Shown here one piece after another: positions 1 through 9,136 of a stretch of 64,000 nt of DNA (the first letter of the stretch is position 1; every line of letters begins with the position of its first letter). Under the pieces are notes generated by a model. It worked only from the letters and a program-made list of their open reading frames with translations, made no database searches and was not told the origin of the DNA. A program made the position numbers and the translations under genes. Source of the stretch: Butyricicoccus faecihominis (GTDB taxonomy: Bacteria > Bacillota > Clostridia > Oscillospirales > Butyricicoccaceae). The stretch is taken from positions 62,001 through 126,000 of the forward strand of contig NZ_JANGCE010000003.1 of NCBI RefSeq assembly GCF_024462775.1, in the 5' to 3' direction.

Positions 1-925
1 CATCGAGCAGCAGGCCGAGCGCCTCGGTCTGCCCGCGCTGCCGCGCGCGGTCGCACGCGGCGGAAACCGCGTTAGGCCCCAGCGCGCCGCATTGCAGCAA
101 AAAGGCGAGCGGTTCCGTGTCTCCGTTTTCGGCATAGGCAAGCGCGAGCGCGCCGCCGTGCGCGGCAAGGCAGGCGAAATAGCGTTCGCGCGCCCCTTCG
201 CCCAGCGCGTAGGGAAAGCGCAGGCGGGTGAGCGCGACCCGCGCGGCCGCGTCGAACGCGTGCATGCGCAAAAGCCGTTCCAGCGCCGCGTCGTACTGGT
301 GAAACTGGATCGCGCCGCGCGTGAAGCACTGCCGGTAGGCATGGCCCGCGCCGCCGATGCGGTAGCGGAACACGTGGGGCGCGGACAGTTCCTCCAAATC
401 CTCCACATACTCGGGGAAGATCAGACGCGCTTTGCCGCCGTTTGCAAAATCCAAAGCGGCGGTGATTTCGCCCGCGTGTTCGCTGAGCAGCTTTTGCAGC
501 AGGCTGGTTTCGCCGGAAAGAAAACGTAGGCGGATCAGCCGCAGCGCCGCGCAGTTCATCAGCGCGCCGCCGCCCAGCGTATCCGCCGCGTCGGTGAGCG
601 AAAGCTCGGCAAGGCTCCGGCAATTAAAAAACGCATACGCGCCGATGCGGCGCAGGCCTTGCGGCAGCGTAATGCTATGGATGGCGGCGGCGTTGTGCAC
701 CGGCGCGGGCCCGCCGCAGGTAACGCGAACGGAAAACGCGTCCGCCGGGATCGCGGGCGCGCGCTCGGCCAGCGCGTAGTCGCCAAGCGCGACGACCGGC
801 TTGCCGAACAGCGCGTCCGGCAGCGTTACATGCTCGTCGCGCGTTTCACAGCGCAGCAGGCAAAGCCCGTCCGCTTGCTCGCGGCAGGTAAGCAGCAGAT
901 CGTTTTCTCCCGCAAGCTCCCGCAT
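1..925 (-). CDS. Leucine-rich-repeat (BspA/LRR_5-like) protein, C-terminus off window
   Basis: The reading frame is open on the minus strand from about 943 to the window edge, so the C-terminus is missing. Residues about 75-110 carry a typical LRR_5 unit (ITLPQGLRRIGAYAFFNC, then RSLAELSLTDA), the BspA-type repeat common in Clostridia. The remainder is Ala/Arg/Leu-rich, with an ankyrin-like stretch near the edge (GDTEPLAFLLQCGALG). The ATG at 925 is preferred over the one at 943 because AAGGAGG lies 8 bases before it and overlaps the upstream ATG. No signal peptide is visible, so the product is probably cytoplasmic. The function is unknown. Confidence 0.7.
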   Translation of the reverse strand, partial: MRELAGENDLLLTCREQADGLCLLRCETRDEHVTLPDALFGKPVVALGDYALAERAPAIPADAFSVRVTCGGPAPVHNAAAIHSITLPQGLRRIGAYAFFNCRSLAELSLTDAADTLGGGALMNCAALRLIRLRFLSGETSLLQKLLSEHAGEITAALDFANGGKARLIFPEYVEDLEELSAPHVFRYRIGGAGHAYRQCFTRGAIQFHQYDAALERLLRMHAFDAAARVALTRLRFPYALGEGARERYFACLAAHGGALALAYAENGDTEPLAFLLQCGALGPNAVSAACDRARQRGQTEALGLLLD

Positions 926-1122
926 GGCGCAGCCCTCCTTCATTTAAAAAATGAATTTCATGCAGCTATAATAGCCGCTTTACGGTTATTATAGCACGTC
1001 CCGCGGCGGCGTAAAAGCGAATCGCCGTATTTCCGGGGCGCGCCAACACCGAATCAGCATAGTAGACAAGAAAGAGGAGAAAATATTATTAATATTTATT
1101 ATCAATAAATAAAGAAAATCAC

Positions 1123-1151
1123 TAGACAAAGCAGTAAAACGATGGTATACT
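1123..1151 (+). promoter_or_regulatory. Sigma-A promoter of the desulfoferrodoxin gene
   Basis: TAGACA at 1123-1128 and TATACT at 1146-1151 are separated by exactly 17 bases. The start codon is 52 bases downstream of the -10. The DNA just upstream (1078-1115) is very AT-rich and could hold a redox or metal regulator site, but no clear PerR/Fur palindrome was found. Confidence 0.7.
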
Positions 1152-1202
1152 TTAGGCATAAAGGAAATACCATGAACGAAACATATTTGGGAGGAAAAAA
1201 CC

Positions 1203-1583
1203 ATGTGCGAAGTTAAGTTTTATAAATGCAGCCACTGCGGCAATCTGGTAGGGATGATCCATGACGCGGGCGTACCGATCGTCTGCTGTGGCGAGAAAAT
1301 GACCGAGCTTGTTCCGGGCTCGGTGGACGCCGCCGCTGAAAAGCATGTGCCGGTCATCCGTGTGGAAGGCGATACGGTAACGGTATCCGTTGGTTCCGTG
1401 GCGCATCCGATGGCGGAGGAGCACTTCATTGAGTGGATCTATTTACAGACCGAGCGCGGCGGCCAGCGCAAGTGCCTTGCGCCCGGCGAAGCGCCCGAAG
1501 CAACGTTTGCGCTTGCCGGAGAAAAGCCGGTTGCGGCGTATGCCTACTGCAACCTGCACGGCCTGTGGAAAGCGGACGTATAA
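1203..1583 (+). CDS. dfx: Desulfoferrodoxin (superoxide reductase)
   Basis: Reduces superoxide to hydrogen peroxide in the cytoplasm of anaerobes using electrons from rubredoxin. The 126-residue protein has the two-domain layout. The N-terminal desulforedoxin centre uses Cys9, Cys12, Cys28 and Cys29 (CSHC and CC). The C-terminal superoxide reductase centre shows the Glu-Lys-His motif (EKHVP, about 46-51), the histidines of VAHPMAEEHFIEW, and the terminal Cys-Asn-Leu-His-Gly signature. The active-site Glu-Lys pair of the family is intact. GGGAGG lies 8 bases before the ATG. The gene is monocistronic, with its own promoter and a terminator just downstream. Confidence 0.95.
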   Translation: MCEVKFYKCSHCGNLVGMIHDAGVPIVCCGEKMTELVPGSVDAAAEKHVPVIRVEGDTVTVSVGSVAHPMAEEHFIEWIYLQTERGGQRKCLAPGEAPEATFALAGEKPVAAYAYCNLHGLWKADV

Positions 1584-1631
1584 CCGGAACATAAACAAAA
1601 GAGCTTGTTTCGCAACAGGCTCAAGACAGAC

Positions 1632-1659
1632 AAAAAGACCGGCGAAAGCCGGTCTTTTT
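1632..1659 (+). terminator. Intrinsic terminator of dfx
   Basis: A 12-base arm (AAAAAGACCGGC), a GAAA tetraloop and a perfect complement ending in five T residues. A weaker hairpin (GAGC/GCTC, 1601-1622) precedes it. The A-rich left arm means it could also work on the minus strand. Confidence 0.85.
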
Positions 1660-2146
1660 GCGTTTTCAGGCGCTCGCCGTATTCCATGTAAATGACAAGC
1701 TCTGACCACGCCTCGGTAAAATCTGATGTCATCATTATTCTGGATCGGACCAATATTAGGAATCCGTAGCCAATGTCATTTGGTGAAGCATAGCTGGCTC
1801 CTAAACGACGTAGCACCACCCATTGGCCTCCCCCCAACGAGGGCATATGCGTAAACTTAAGCAATGCGCGGGGGGTCAAAGACCGTTTTCTGGCCTTCCC
1901 CCCACGAGGGGAAGGTGGCGCGCGCCGCAGGCGCGTGACGAAAGGGGGGCGTAACGAATAGCGCATTGGAAGGTTACTGCGCACATCAATGCCAATGGTT
2001 CTTACGCCCCCCTTCAGACCCGCGCTTCGCGCGGCCCAACTCCCCCTCGTCGGGGGGAGCCTATGGGACGTTTGCCACGTATTTACCATTAGTTTGCCCT
2101 GAACGAAATGGCATTGAATCCATCCCTTTGGTTTTTGGGTTATGGC
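1660..2146. other. Gene-poor interval with interspersed repeats
   Basis: No convincing gene lies between the dfx terminator and the stop codon of the phosphoketolase gene. The interval holds a paired inverted repeat (1892-2061) and a shorter related fragment near 1829-1846 (GGCCTCCCCCCAACGAGGG). The apparent ORFs here are translations of these palindromes. Confidence 0.6.
1892..2061. repeat. Pair of inverted palindromic repeats (REP/MITE-like)
   Basis: Copy 1 (1892-1956) begins GGCCTTCCCCCCACGAGGGG and ends GGGGGGCGTAACG. Copy 2 (2002-2061) is the same element in the opposite orientation: it starts TTACGCCCCCCTTCAG and ends with CTCCCCCTCGTCGGGGGGAGCC. Each copy has two internal hairpins (CCCC..GGGG and a GCGC-rich stem). 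The arms flank about 45 bases of unique DNA. The compact inverted-pair layout resembles REP doublets or small non-autonomous elements. The element may also end transcription of the minus-strand phosphoketolase gene. Confidence 0.65.
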
Positions 2147-4528
2147 TTACTGCCATTTCCAGTCGCGGACCTCGGGCAGGTCAAGGCCGTACTCGTGGAT
2201 ATACTGCTTGTGCTCCACAAGCTTGTCGCTCATCCGTTGGTACAGATACGCGCCCCGGTTGCCAAGCTGCGGCAGGCGGAGCAGAGCGTCCTGCACCAGA
2301 TGGAAGCGATCCAGATCGTTCTGCACGCGCATGTCGAAGGGCGTGGTGATCGTGCCCTCTTCTTTATAACCGCGCACGTGCAGGTGCCGGTTGTGGCGGC
2401 GGTAGGTCAGCTCGTGCACCAGCGTCGCGTAGCCGTGGAAGGCAAAGATAATGGGCTTGTCGCGCGTGAACAGCATGTCGTATTCCGCGTCGGACAGGCC
2501 GTGCGGGTGCTCGGCCTTGGGCTGCAATTTCATCAGGTCTACCACGTTGACCACGCGCACCTTGATATCAGGCAGGCTTTCCCGCAGGATGGAGACCGCC
2601 GCGAGCGTTTCCAGCGTCGGCGTTTCGCCGCAGCAGGCCATGACCACGTCGGGCTCGCCGCCCTGATCGTTCGAGGCCCATTCCCAAATGCCGATGCCCT
2701 GCGTGCAGTGCTTGACGGCCTGCTCCATGGTCAGCCATTGCGGGCGCGGGTGCTTGGAGGCAACGATTACGTTGACATAGTTGCGGCTGCGGATGCAGTG
2801 GTCGAAGCAGGAAAGCAGGCAGTTGCCGTCCGGCGGCAGGTATAGGCGCACCACATCGGCCTTTTTGTTGGCGATATGATCGAGGAAGCCGGGGTCCTGA
2901 TGGGTAAAGCCGTTGTGATCCTGCTGCCATACGTTGGAGGCGAGGATCAGGTTCAGCGAAGCGATCTTCTGCCGCCAAGGCAGTTCGCTGCACACCTTGA
3001 GCCACTTGGCGTGCTGGGCGGCCATCGAATCGATGATGCGGATGAAAGCCTCGTAGCTGGCGAAAAAGCCGTGGCGGCCGGTCAGCAGATACCCCTCCAG
3101 CCAGCCCTCGCACAAATGCTCGGACAGCATGGAATCCATGATGCGGCCGTCCCGCGCGAGAAATTCGTCCGAGGGCAGGGTTTCCGCGTTCCACACGCGG
3201 TTTGATACCTCGAACGCGGCGGTCAGCCGGTTGGAAGCGGTCTCATCCGGGCCGAACACGCGGAAGTTGCGGCTCTCCTCGTTCAGTTTGAGGATATCCC
3301 GCACGAACTTGCCCATTTCGAGCATATCCTGTCCTTCGACCGCGCCGGGCGCGGGCACCGAAATTTCATAATCGCGGAAATCGGGCAGGCGAAGCTGACG
3401 CAGCAGCAGGCCGCCGTTCGCGTGCGGGTTGGAGCCGATGCGCTTGAGCCCGGTAGGAGCGAGGGCGCGCAGCGCGGGGATCAAACGGCCCGCTTCGTCG
3501 AACAGCTCTTCCGGCCGGTAGCTGTGCAGCCAAGCGTTCAGCATTTCCAAATGCTCGGGGCGATCCATCATGATCGGCACCTGATGGGCGCGGAAGCTGT
3601 TTTCGATCATTTTGCCGTCCACTTCCTTGGGGCCGGTCCAGCCCTTGGGCGTGCGCAGCACGATCATCGGCCAGACCGGGCGCGAAGCGTCGCCGGTTTC
3701 GCGGGCGTGCTTCTGGATGGCGAGGATCTCCTCGATTACCTGATCCATGGTCTCGGCCATTTTCCGGTGCATGATCATCGGGTCGTCGCCCTCGACGAAG
3801 TACGGCTTCCAGCCGCAGCCCTCGAAGAATTTCCGCACCTCGTCATGCGAAATGCGTGAAAACACCGTGGGGTTGGCGATCTTGTAGCCGTTTAAATGCA
3901 AAATGGGCAGCACGGCGCCGTCCGTGATGGGGTTTAAGAACTTGTTGGAGTGCCACGAGGTCGCGAGCGGGCCGGTCTCGGCCTCGCCGTCGCCCACGGT
4001 CACGGCCGCGATCAAATCCGGGTTGTCGAACACCGCGCCGAAGGCGTGCGCCACGCCGTAGCCGAGCTCGCCGCCCTCGTTGATCGAACCGGGCGTTTCG
4101 GGCGCGACATGGCTCGCGATGCCGCCGGGGAAGGAGAACTGCTTGAACAGGCGGCGCATGCCCTCCGTATCCTCGCTGATGTTGGGGTAAACCTCGCTGT
4201 AGGTGCCCTCCAAATAGGTGTTGGCAACGAAGAAGTTGCCGCCGTGGCCCGGGCCGGACAAAAGGATCATATCAAGGTCGTAGCGCTTGATCTCGCGGTT
4301 CAAGTGCACGTACACAAAGTTTTGCCCGGGCACGGTGCCCCAGTGGCCCACGATCTTCTTTTTGATATGCGTGGGCTTTAACGGCTCGCGCAAAAGCGGA
4401 TTGTCCAGCAGATAAAGCTGGCCCGCGGCAAGGTAGTTGGCGGCGCGCCAATAGGCGTCCATCTTTTGTAAAAGCGAATCGGTCAGCGCGCCCTTTTCCT
4501 CGCATGGGGTAGGGTCGGTCAGCGTCAT
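2147..4528 (-). CDS. xfp: Xylulose-5-phosphate/fructose-6-phosphate phosphoketolase
   Basis: A thiamine-diphosphate enzyme that splits xylulose-5-P (or fructose-6-P) with phosphate into acetyl-phosphate and glyceraldehyde-3-P (or erythrose-4-P). The 793-residue length is typical. Family signatures visible include [18 protein letters not shown] (about 62-79), LSGPGHGG, the TPP-binding [31 protein letters not shown] and, in the C-terminal half, [20 protein letters not shown] lies 7 bases before the ATG. It diverges from the xylose transporter operon next door, which fits use of imported pentose through the phosphoketolase pathway. Whether it accepts one or both substrates cannot be read from sequence. 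Confidence 0.96.
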   Translation of the reverse strand: MTLTDPTPCEEKGALTDSLLQKMDAYWRAANYLAAGQLYLLDNPLLREPLKPTHIKKKIVGHWGTVPGQNFVYVHLNREIKRYDLDMILLSGPGHGGNFFVANTYLEGTYSEVYPNISEDTEGMRRLFKQFSFPGGIASHVAPETPGSINEGGELGYGVAHAFGAVFDNPDLIAAVTVGDGEAETGPLATSWHSNKFLNPITDGAVLPILHLNGYKIANPTVFSRISHDEVRKFFEGCGWKPYFVEGDDPMIMHRKMAETMDQVIEEILAIQKHARETGDASRPVWPMIVLRTPKGWTGPKEVDGKMIENSFRAHQVPIMMDRPEHLEMLNAWLHSYRPEELFDEAGRLIPALRALAPTGLKRIGSNPHANGGLLLRQLRLPDFRDYEISVPAPGAVEGQDMLEMGKFVRDILKLNEESRNFRVFGPDETASNRLTAAFEVSNRVWNAETLPSDEFLARDGRIMDSMLSEHLCEGWLEGYLLTGRHGFFASYEAFIRIIDSMAAQHAKWLKVCSELPWRQKIASLNLILASNVWQQDHNGFTHQDPGFLDHIANKKADVVRLYLPPDGNCLLSCFDHCIRSRNYVNVIVASKHPRPQWLTMEQAVKHCTQGIGIWEWASNDQGGEPDVVMACCGETPTLETLAAVSILRESLPDIKVRVVNVVDLMKLQPKAEHPHGLSDAEYDMLFTRDKPIIFAFHGYATLVHELTYRRHNRHLHVRGYKEEGTITTPFDMRVQNDLDRFHLVQDALLRLPQLGNRGAYLYQRMSDKLVEHKQYIHEYGLDLPEVRDWKWQ

Positions 4529-4580
4529 AGTATTGCTCCTTTCAGCGGTAGGTCCTGTTGGGTTTTTCTCTTCTGCGTTT

Positions 4581-4609
4581 ATTGTACGCCGTCGTGTCGC
4601 GCACTACAA
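4581..4609 (-). promoter_or_regulatory. Sigma-A promoter of xfp
   Basis: Read on the minus strand, TTGTAG (4609-4604), 17 bases, then TACAAT (4586-4581). It lies about 50 bases upstream of the xfp start codon. Confidence 0.6.
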
Positions 4610-4885
4610 GGGATGAATTGTTAAATTTTTAGCAAATCATGTGATTGGGTCAAAAAAGGCCCATGCAAGGCAAAAACGCCTTTTTTAAGGCAAAATTAAC
4701 CCCTATTTCGTTATTCGTACAAAAAATAAAGTCGTTTTTGTGCGAAATGACTAATAAAAGTTGATGCGTTTTGAGCATGTTTGGTTAAATCGCAAGAATC
4801 GTAATAAAACGTTTAAAAAATGCCGCGCGGGTGAGCAAAACGGTACCGAACACCGCAAGAAAAGTATAGCGAAATCGAAGGAAAG

Positions 4886-4905
4886 TGAGATATAATTAGC
4901 TCACA
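4886..4905 (+). promoter_or_regulatory. Inverted repeat over a -10 element upstream of xylF
   Basis: GTGAG and CTCAC form a perfect 5-base inverted repeat separated by ten bases that include TATAAT (4891-4896). A -10 element sitting inside a palindrome is a normal place for a repressor. No good -35 hexamer is seen 17 bases upstream. The 5' leader to xylF would be about 165 bases. Confidence 0.4.
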
Positions 4906-5065
4906 AAATGAATCGCTGAAACGCAGAAATATACAAAATGAGGCAATAATATGAATATTTTTGGGTTTTAAAAAGCGATGAGCATCCCCTCGGGCAAGTG
5001 CGCCCTTTTCTAGGTGTAGACCGTAATGAGGCGGTTTATGATACACATTTTAAGGAGGATGAAAA

Positions 5066-6196
5066 ATGAAGAAGAGGTTACTGGCCATGTTGATGGCGGG
5101 CGCTATGGCGCTTTCCCTAACTGCGTGTGCAGGCACCACCACCGGTAGCGATGCGGGCGGCGGCGACGAACCCTCGGACAGCTCGGCGTCAGGCGGCGAG
5201 ACCAAGGATATCAAGGATATCGTCGTCGGTCTTTCCGTAGGCAACACCACGGAGGAACGCTGGAACCGCGAAATCCAGATGTTCGAGAATTACGCGAGCG
5301 ACAAGGGCTTTACCCTGAACACCCAAATCGCCAACAACGACGCTAACAAGCAGGTTTCCCAGTGCGAAAACCTGATCAATCAGGGCGTTGACGTGCTGAT
5401 CGTACAATCGCTGGACGCGGAAGCCGCGGGCCCGATCGTTGACGCCGCGCACGACGCGGGCATCAAGGTCATCGCGTACGACCGGTTTATCATGAACTCC
5501 GATCTGGATTACTACATCACCTTCGACTCCTACAAGGTCGGTAAGGTAGAGGCTGAATTCGTCGTCAAGGAAGCGCCGAAGGGCAACTACATCTGGCTGA
5601 AGGGCGCGCCGGAAGACAACAACGCGCACCTTGTCGCACAGGGTCAGGAAGACGTTCTCAAGCCGTACATCGATTCCGGCGACATTAAGATCGTTCTGGA
5701 CCAGTGGTGCAAGGGCTGGGATCCGAACGAAGCACTCAAGCATGCGGAAAACGGCCTGACCATGGCCAACAACGACGTACAGGGCGTTATCGCCTCGAAC
5801 GACGGCACCTGCGGCGGCGCGGTACAGGCGCTTGCGGCGCAGGGCCTTGCGGGCAAGGTTCCGATTTGCGGACAGGACGCCGACCTCGCGGCTTGCCAGA
5901 GAATCGTGGAAGGCACCCAGACAGGCACCGTTTATAAGCCGCTGGCTCCGCTGAATCAGGCTGCTTGCGAACTGGCTGTCGCCATCGCCACCGGCGCGGA
6001 CCCGATGAGCGGCGTCGATTCGAGCCTTGGCACTTGGACCAAGCTGAACAACAACCAGAAGGACGTCGATTCCTTCACGGTAGACGTAGAAGCGGTTAAC
6101 AAGGACAACATCTACGACATTATCGTAAAGCGCGACGGTTTCCATACGCTTGAGGAAGTTTACGCGAACATCCCCAAGGATCAGTGGCCGGCGTAA
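5066..6196 (+). CDS. xylF: Xylose-type sugar ABC transporter substrate-binding lipoprotein
   Basis: Extracytoplasmic pentose-binding protein feeding the XylG/XylH transporter. The 376-residue product starts with a lipoprotein signal peptide ending in the lipobox LTAC, followed by a Ser/Gly/Asp-rich linker. The body matches the XylF type of type 1 periplasmic-binding fold: IVQSLDAEAAGPIVDAA, KVIAYDRFI, YYITFDSYKVG, PEDNNAHLVAQGQ, VIASNDGTCGGAVQAL and GQDADLAACQRI. AAGGAGG is 7 bases before the ATG. It is the first gene of the operon and is followed by a hairpin that would raise its level over the downstream genes. Specificity for D-xylose is inferred from similarity and from the xylulokinase neighbour; a broader ChvE-like range is possible. 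Confidence 0.9.
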   Translation: MKKRLLAMLMAGAMALSLTACAGTTTGSDAGGGDEPSDSSASGGETKDIKDIVVGLSVGNTTEERWNREIQMFENYASDKGFTLNTQIANNDANKQVSQCENLINQGVDVLIVQSLDAEAAGPIVDAAHDAGIKVIAYDRFIMNSDLDYYITFDSYKVGKVEAEFVVKEAPKGNYIWLKGAPEDNNAHLVAQGQEDVLKPYIDSGDIKIVLDQWCKGWDPNEALKHAENGLTMANNDVQGVIASNDGTCGGAVQALAAQGLAGKVPICGQDADLAACQRIVEGTQTGTVYKPLAPLNQAACELAVAIATGADPMSGVDSSLGTWTKLNNNQKDVDSFTVDVEAVNKDNIYDIIVKRDGFHTLEEVYANIPKDQWPA

Positions 6197-6225
6197 TCTC
6201 TACGTAAGGGCGACTAAAACAAAGT

Positions 6226-6277
6226 AGAGTGCGGGGTGCACGGCTGCGACGCGCAACCATGTGCCCCGCTCTTTTTC
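6226..6277 (+). terminator. Intra-operon hairpin/attenuator between xylF and xylG
   Basis: Arms AGAG..CGGGG and CCCCG-CTCT are followed by a T run (CTCTTTTT). It sits in the 143-base gap between xylF and xylG. Partial termination here, with protection of the xylF 3' end, would give more binding protein than ATPase, a usual pattern in sugar ABC operons. Confidence 0.65.
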
Positions 6278-6339
6278 CCAAAAGAACTCCGCGCCCTTCG
6301 CGGAGACAGGACGTATTTTGTGAATTTGGGGGTGTTACT

Positions 6340-7857
6340 ATGCCAGATTATATTTTGCAGCTGCAAAATATTACAAAGATATTCCCCGGCGTGAAAGCGC
6401 TGGACAACGTTACCTTTGATGTGCAGCGCGGCCATGTGCACGCGCTGGTCGGTGAGAACGGCGCGGGTAAATCCACGCTGATCAAGATCATCAGCGGCGT
6501 TTACCCGAACGGCACGTACGACGGCAAGGTGCTGTTCGACGGTCAGGAATGCAAATTCCGCAGCATCAAGGACGTGGAACGGACCGGTATCGCCTGTATC
6601 CATCAGGAACTGAATCTGGTGCCGGATATGAGCGTGTCCGAGAATATCTTTATCAACAACCAGCCGAGCAAGATGGGCGTGATCGATTTTGATAAGCTTT
6701 ATTATCAAACGGTCGAGCTTTTGAAGCGCGTCGGTCTGGATACGAATCCGAACGAGCTGGTCCGCAACCTCGGCACGGGCAAGCAGCAGCTGGTCGAGAT
6801 CGCCAAGGCGCTTTCGCGCGACGTCAAGCTTTTGCTGCTCGACGAGCCGACCGCCTCGCTGACCGAAGCGGAGGTAGACATCCTGCTCGACATGGTGGAT
6901 AAGCTGCGCCGGCAGGGCGTTACCTGTATCTATATCTCCCACCGTCTGGACGAGATCATGCGCCTGTGCGACGATATCACCGTCCTGCGCGACGGCCAGA
7001 CCATCGAGACCCGCGCCCGCAAGGACATGGACAAGGATACGATGATCTCCCTCATGGTAGGCCGCGAAATGACCAACCTGTTCCCGCGCGTCCCGCATAC
7101 CCGGGGCGAGGTCGGCTTTGAGATCAAGAACTTCACGGTGCCGCATCCCGAGATCCCGGGCCGCGATTTGATCCAGAACGTCAGCCTCAAAGCGTATAAG
7201 GGCGAGATCCTCGGCATTTCGGGCCTGATGGGCGCCGGACGAACCGAGCTGTTCACCGCCGTTTACGGCGCGTTCCGCACCAAGGGCAGGGGCGAGGTCT
7301 ATATCGACGGCAAAAAGGTCGAAATCAAAAACCCGATCGACGCGCTGAACGCAGGCTATTTTCTGGTCACGGAGGACCGCAAAAAGCTGGGTCTGAACCT
7401 GATCATGAGCATTAAGGAAAACACCACGCTGGCTTCGCTCGATAAGGTGTCGAAATTCGGCATCCTCAACGAGGACGCCGAGGTGGCGTATACCACCAAG
7501 TATGTCGAAGAAATCCGCACCAAGACGCCTTCGATCGAGGTGGCGGTCAACACGCTTTCGGGCGGCAACCAGCAAAAGGTCGTTTTGGCCAAGGCGCTGA
7601 TGAGCGAGCCCAAGGTCATGATCCTTGACGAGCCGACGCGCGGTATCGACGTCGGCGCAAAATATGAAATCTACAAAATCATGAACGAGCTGGTCGAAAA
7701 GGGCGTTGTGATCATCATGATCTCGTCCGAAATGGAAGAGATCCTCGGCATGAGCGACCGCATTATCACGGTCGCAGGCGGCGAGGTCACCGGCGAGTTT
7801 GAGATCGCGGAAGCGACACAGGAAGTACTGATGCGCGCAGCAGTAGGGAGGGGCTAA
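6340..7857 (+). CDS. xylG: Xylose-type sugar ABC transporter ATPase (two ATPase domains)
   Basis: Energises pentose uptake from the cytoplasmic side of the membrane. The 505-residue protein holds two ABC domains in tandem. The first has Walker A GENGAGKST (about 39-47) and Walker B LLLLDEPTASL. The second has a degenerate Walker A (GLMGAGRTEL), typical of the RbsA/XylG class, plus signature LSGGNQQKV and Walker B VMILDEPTRGIDVG. The ATG at 6340 is chosen because it begins the conserved DYILQLQNITKIFPGVKAL N-terminus; an in-frame extension back to 6229 runs through the terminator hairpin. It ends 3 bases before xylH. Confidence 0.93.
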   Translation: MPDYILQLQNITKIFPGVKALDNVTFDVQRGHVHALVGENGAGKSTLIKIISGVYPNGTYDGKVLFDGQECKFRSIKDVERTGIACIHQELNLVPDMSVSENIFINNQPSKMGVIDFDKLYYQTVELLKRVGLDTNPNELVRNLGTGKQQLVEIAKALSRDVKLLLLDEPTASLTEAEVDILLDMVDKLRRQGVTCIYISHRLDEIMRLCDDITVLRDGQTIETRARKDMDKDTMISLMVGREMTNLFPRVPHTRGEVGFEIKNFTVPHPEIPGRDLIQNVSLKAYKGEILGISGLMGAGRTELFTAVYGAFRTKGRGEVYIDGKKVEIKNPIDALNAGYFLVTEDRKKLGLNLIMSIKENTTLASLDKVSKFGILNEDAEVAYTTKYVEEIRTKTPSIEVAVNTLSGGNQQKVVLAKALMSEPKVMILDEPTRGIDVGAKYEIYKIMNELVEKGVVIIMISSEMEEILGMSDRIITVAGGEVTGEFEIAEATQEVLMRAAVGRG

Positions 7858-7860
7858 ACT

Positions 7861-9018
7861 ATGTCTAGTACAGATACAAAAAAGAAATCGCTTAGCGGCA
7901 AGCTTGATATCCGCACCCTGACGATGGTCATTGTGCTGATCGTTTTGTGGGTTGGCTTTACCGCGGCAACGGGCGGCAACTTCATCACCACCCGTAACCT
8001 GTCCAACCTGATCCGTCAGGCGGCGTTTACCGGCATTATGGGCGTCGGCATGACGCTCGTCATCGTCACCGGCGGTATCGACCTGTCGGCCGGTATGGTC
8101 ATGGGCTTTGTCGGCTGTATCATGGCGGCCTGCCAAGTATGGTTCGGCCTGCCCACGATCGCGACGATCGCCATCGGTCTGGTGCTGGGCGCGGTCATCG
8201 GCCTGATCGAAGGCGGCCTGATCGCCTACACCGGCATCGCCCCCTTTATCGTCACCTTGGGCGCGCAGCTGATCTTCCGCGGCGGCATGCTGGCCGTCAC
8301 GGGCGGCCAGACGGTCGCGCCGTTCCAAGAATCCTACAAGTTCTGGGGCACCGCGTATGTGCTGCCGCTGTGGGGCTGGGTCATCGCGGTCATCGCCTGC
8401 GTGGCCATGCTGGGTATTGAGCTGAACAAGCGCCGCGCCAAGAAAAAGTACAACAGCCTGCAGGAAACCATGGGCGAAATGATCGTCCGCTGGCTCATCT
8501 TCTGCGCGCTGGTTCTGGTCGCGGTGTACATCTTAAACTCCTTCAAGGGCATTCCGATCCCGGTGCTCGTCATGGCGATCGTGGTCGTCATCTTCACCTT
8601 CGTTTCGCAGAAGACCACCTTTGGCCGCAGCGTATACGCGATCGGCGGCAATATCTCCGCGGCGCGCTACGCCGGCATCAATGTAAAAAAGAACCTGACC
8701 GTGGTCTACTGCCTGAACGGCTTCCTGTGCGCGGTCGCGGGCGTGATCTACACCGCCCGTCTGAACGGCGGCACGGCGCAGGCGGCAAACGGCAACTATG
8801 AGCTGGACGCGATCGCGGCGGCCGTTATCGGCGGTACCTCGATGACCGGCGGCGCGGGCAAGGTCGCGGGCGCGATTCTCGGCGCCGTGATCATGATGTC
8901 GATCGACAACGGCATGTCGATGATGAACCTAGACGCTTACTGGCAGTTCATCGTCAAGGGCCTGATTCTGGTGGCCGCTGTTTGGTTCGATACGCAGACG
9001 CAGAAGAAGGGCAAATAA
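7861..9018 (+). CDS. xylH: Xylose-type sugar ABC transporter permease
   Basis: Membrane channel of the XylFGH importer (BPD_transp_2 family). The 385-residue protein has about ten hydrophobic segments, with the family stretches GVGMTLVIVTGGIDLSAG, GLIEGGLIAYTGIAPFIVTLG, YAIGGNISAARYAGI and AAVIGGTSMTGGAGKVAGA. A long hydrophilic loop around residues 180-210 is usual for XylH rather than RbsC. The ATG follows the xylG stop by 3 bases (GGGAGGGGC precedes it), so the two are translationally linked. Confidence 0.93.
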   Translation: MSSTDTKKKSLSGKLDIRTLTMVIVLIVLWVGFTAATGGNFITTRNLSNLIRQAAFTGIMGVGMTLVIVTGGIDLSAGMVMGFVGCIMAACQVWFGLPTIATIAIGLVLGAVIGLIEGGLIAYTGIAPFIVTLGAQLIFRGGMLAVTGGQTVAPFQESYKFWGTAYVLPLWGWVIAVIACVAMLGIELNKRRAKKKYNSLQETMGEMIVRWLIFCALVLVAVYILNSFKGIPIPVLVMAIVVVIFTFVSQKTTFGRSVYAIGGNISAARYAGINVKKNLTVVYCLNGFLCAVAGVIYTARLNGGTAQAANGNYELDAIAAAVIGGTSMTGGAGKVAGAILGAVIMMSIDNGMSMMNLDAYWQFIVKGLILVAAVWFDTQTQKKGK

Positions 9019-9051
9019 AAATACGATTTGGAACATACCGTTCCAGGCGGG

Positions 9052-9084
9052 GGACGCTGTTTCAGGAATACTGTGACAGCGTCC
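9052..9084 (+). terminator. Intercistronic hairpin between xylH and xylB
   Basis: A perfect 9-base stem (GGACGCTGT / ACAGCGTCC) with a 15-base loop. There is no T run, so it is more likely an mRNA stability or attenuation element than a full terminator. Confidence 0.5.
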
Positions 9085-9136
9085 TTATGCCATAACGGGC
9101 GTATCCGATCGGTTGTTTAACGAAAGGGGTGTAGGA

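Larger units (their letters stand above)
4529..5065. other. Divergent regulatory region between xfp and xylF
   Basis: This 537-base AT-rich interval carries the xfp promoter on the minus strand (4581-4609) and presumably the xylF promoter near 4891. A LacI-family-like core, TAAAACGTTTAA with AAACGTTT palindromic, sits at about 4804-4815. It is a candidate operator only. No ORF here has a credible start and composition. Confidence 0.5.

Noticed and set aside
659-994. + strand frame of 111 residues over the LRR gene start
   Set aside because: Opposite to a frame with a recognisable LRR_5 unit and a proper ribosome site; no supporting features.
6214-8328. A 704-residue open frame opposite xylG and xylH
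   Set aside because: The composition (Asp, His and Arg rich) is that of a GC-rich antisense shadow, and the + strand genes are certain.
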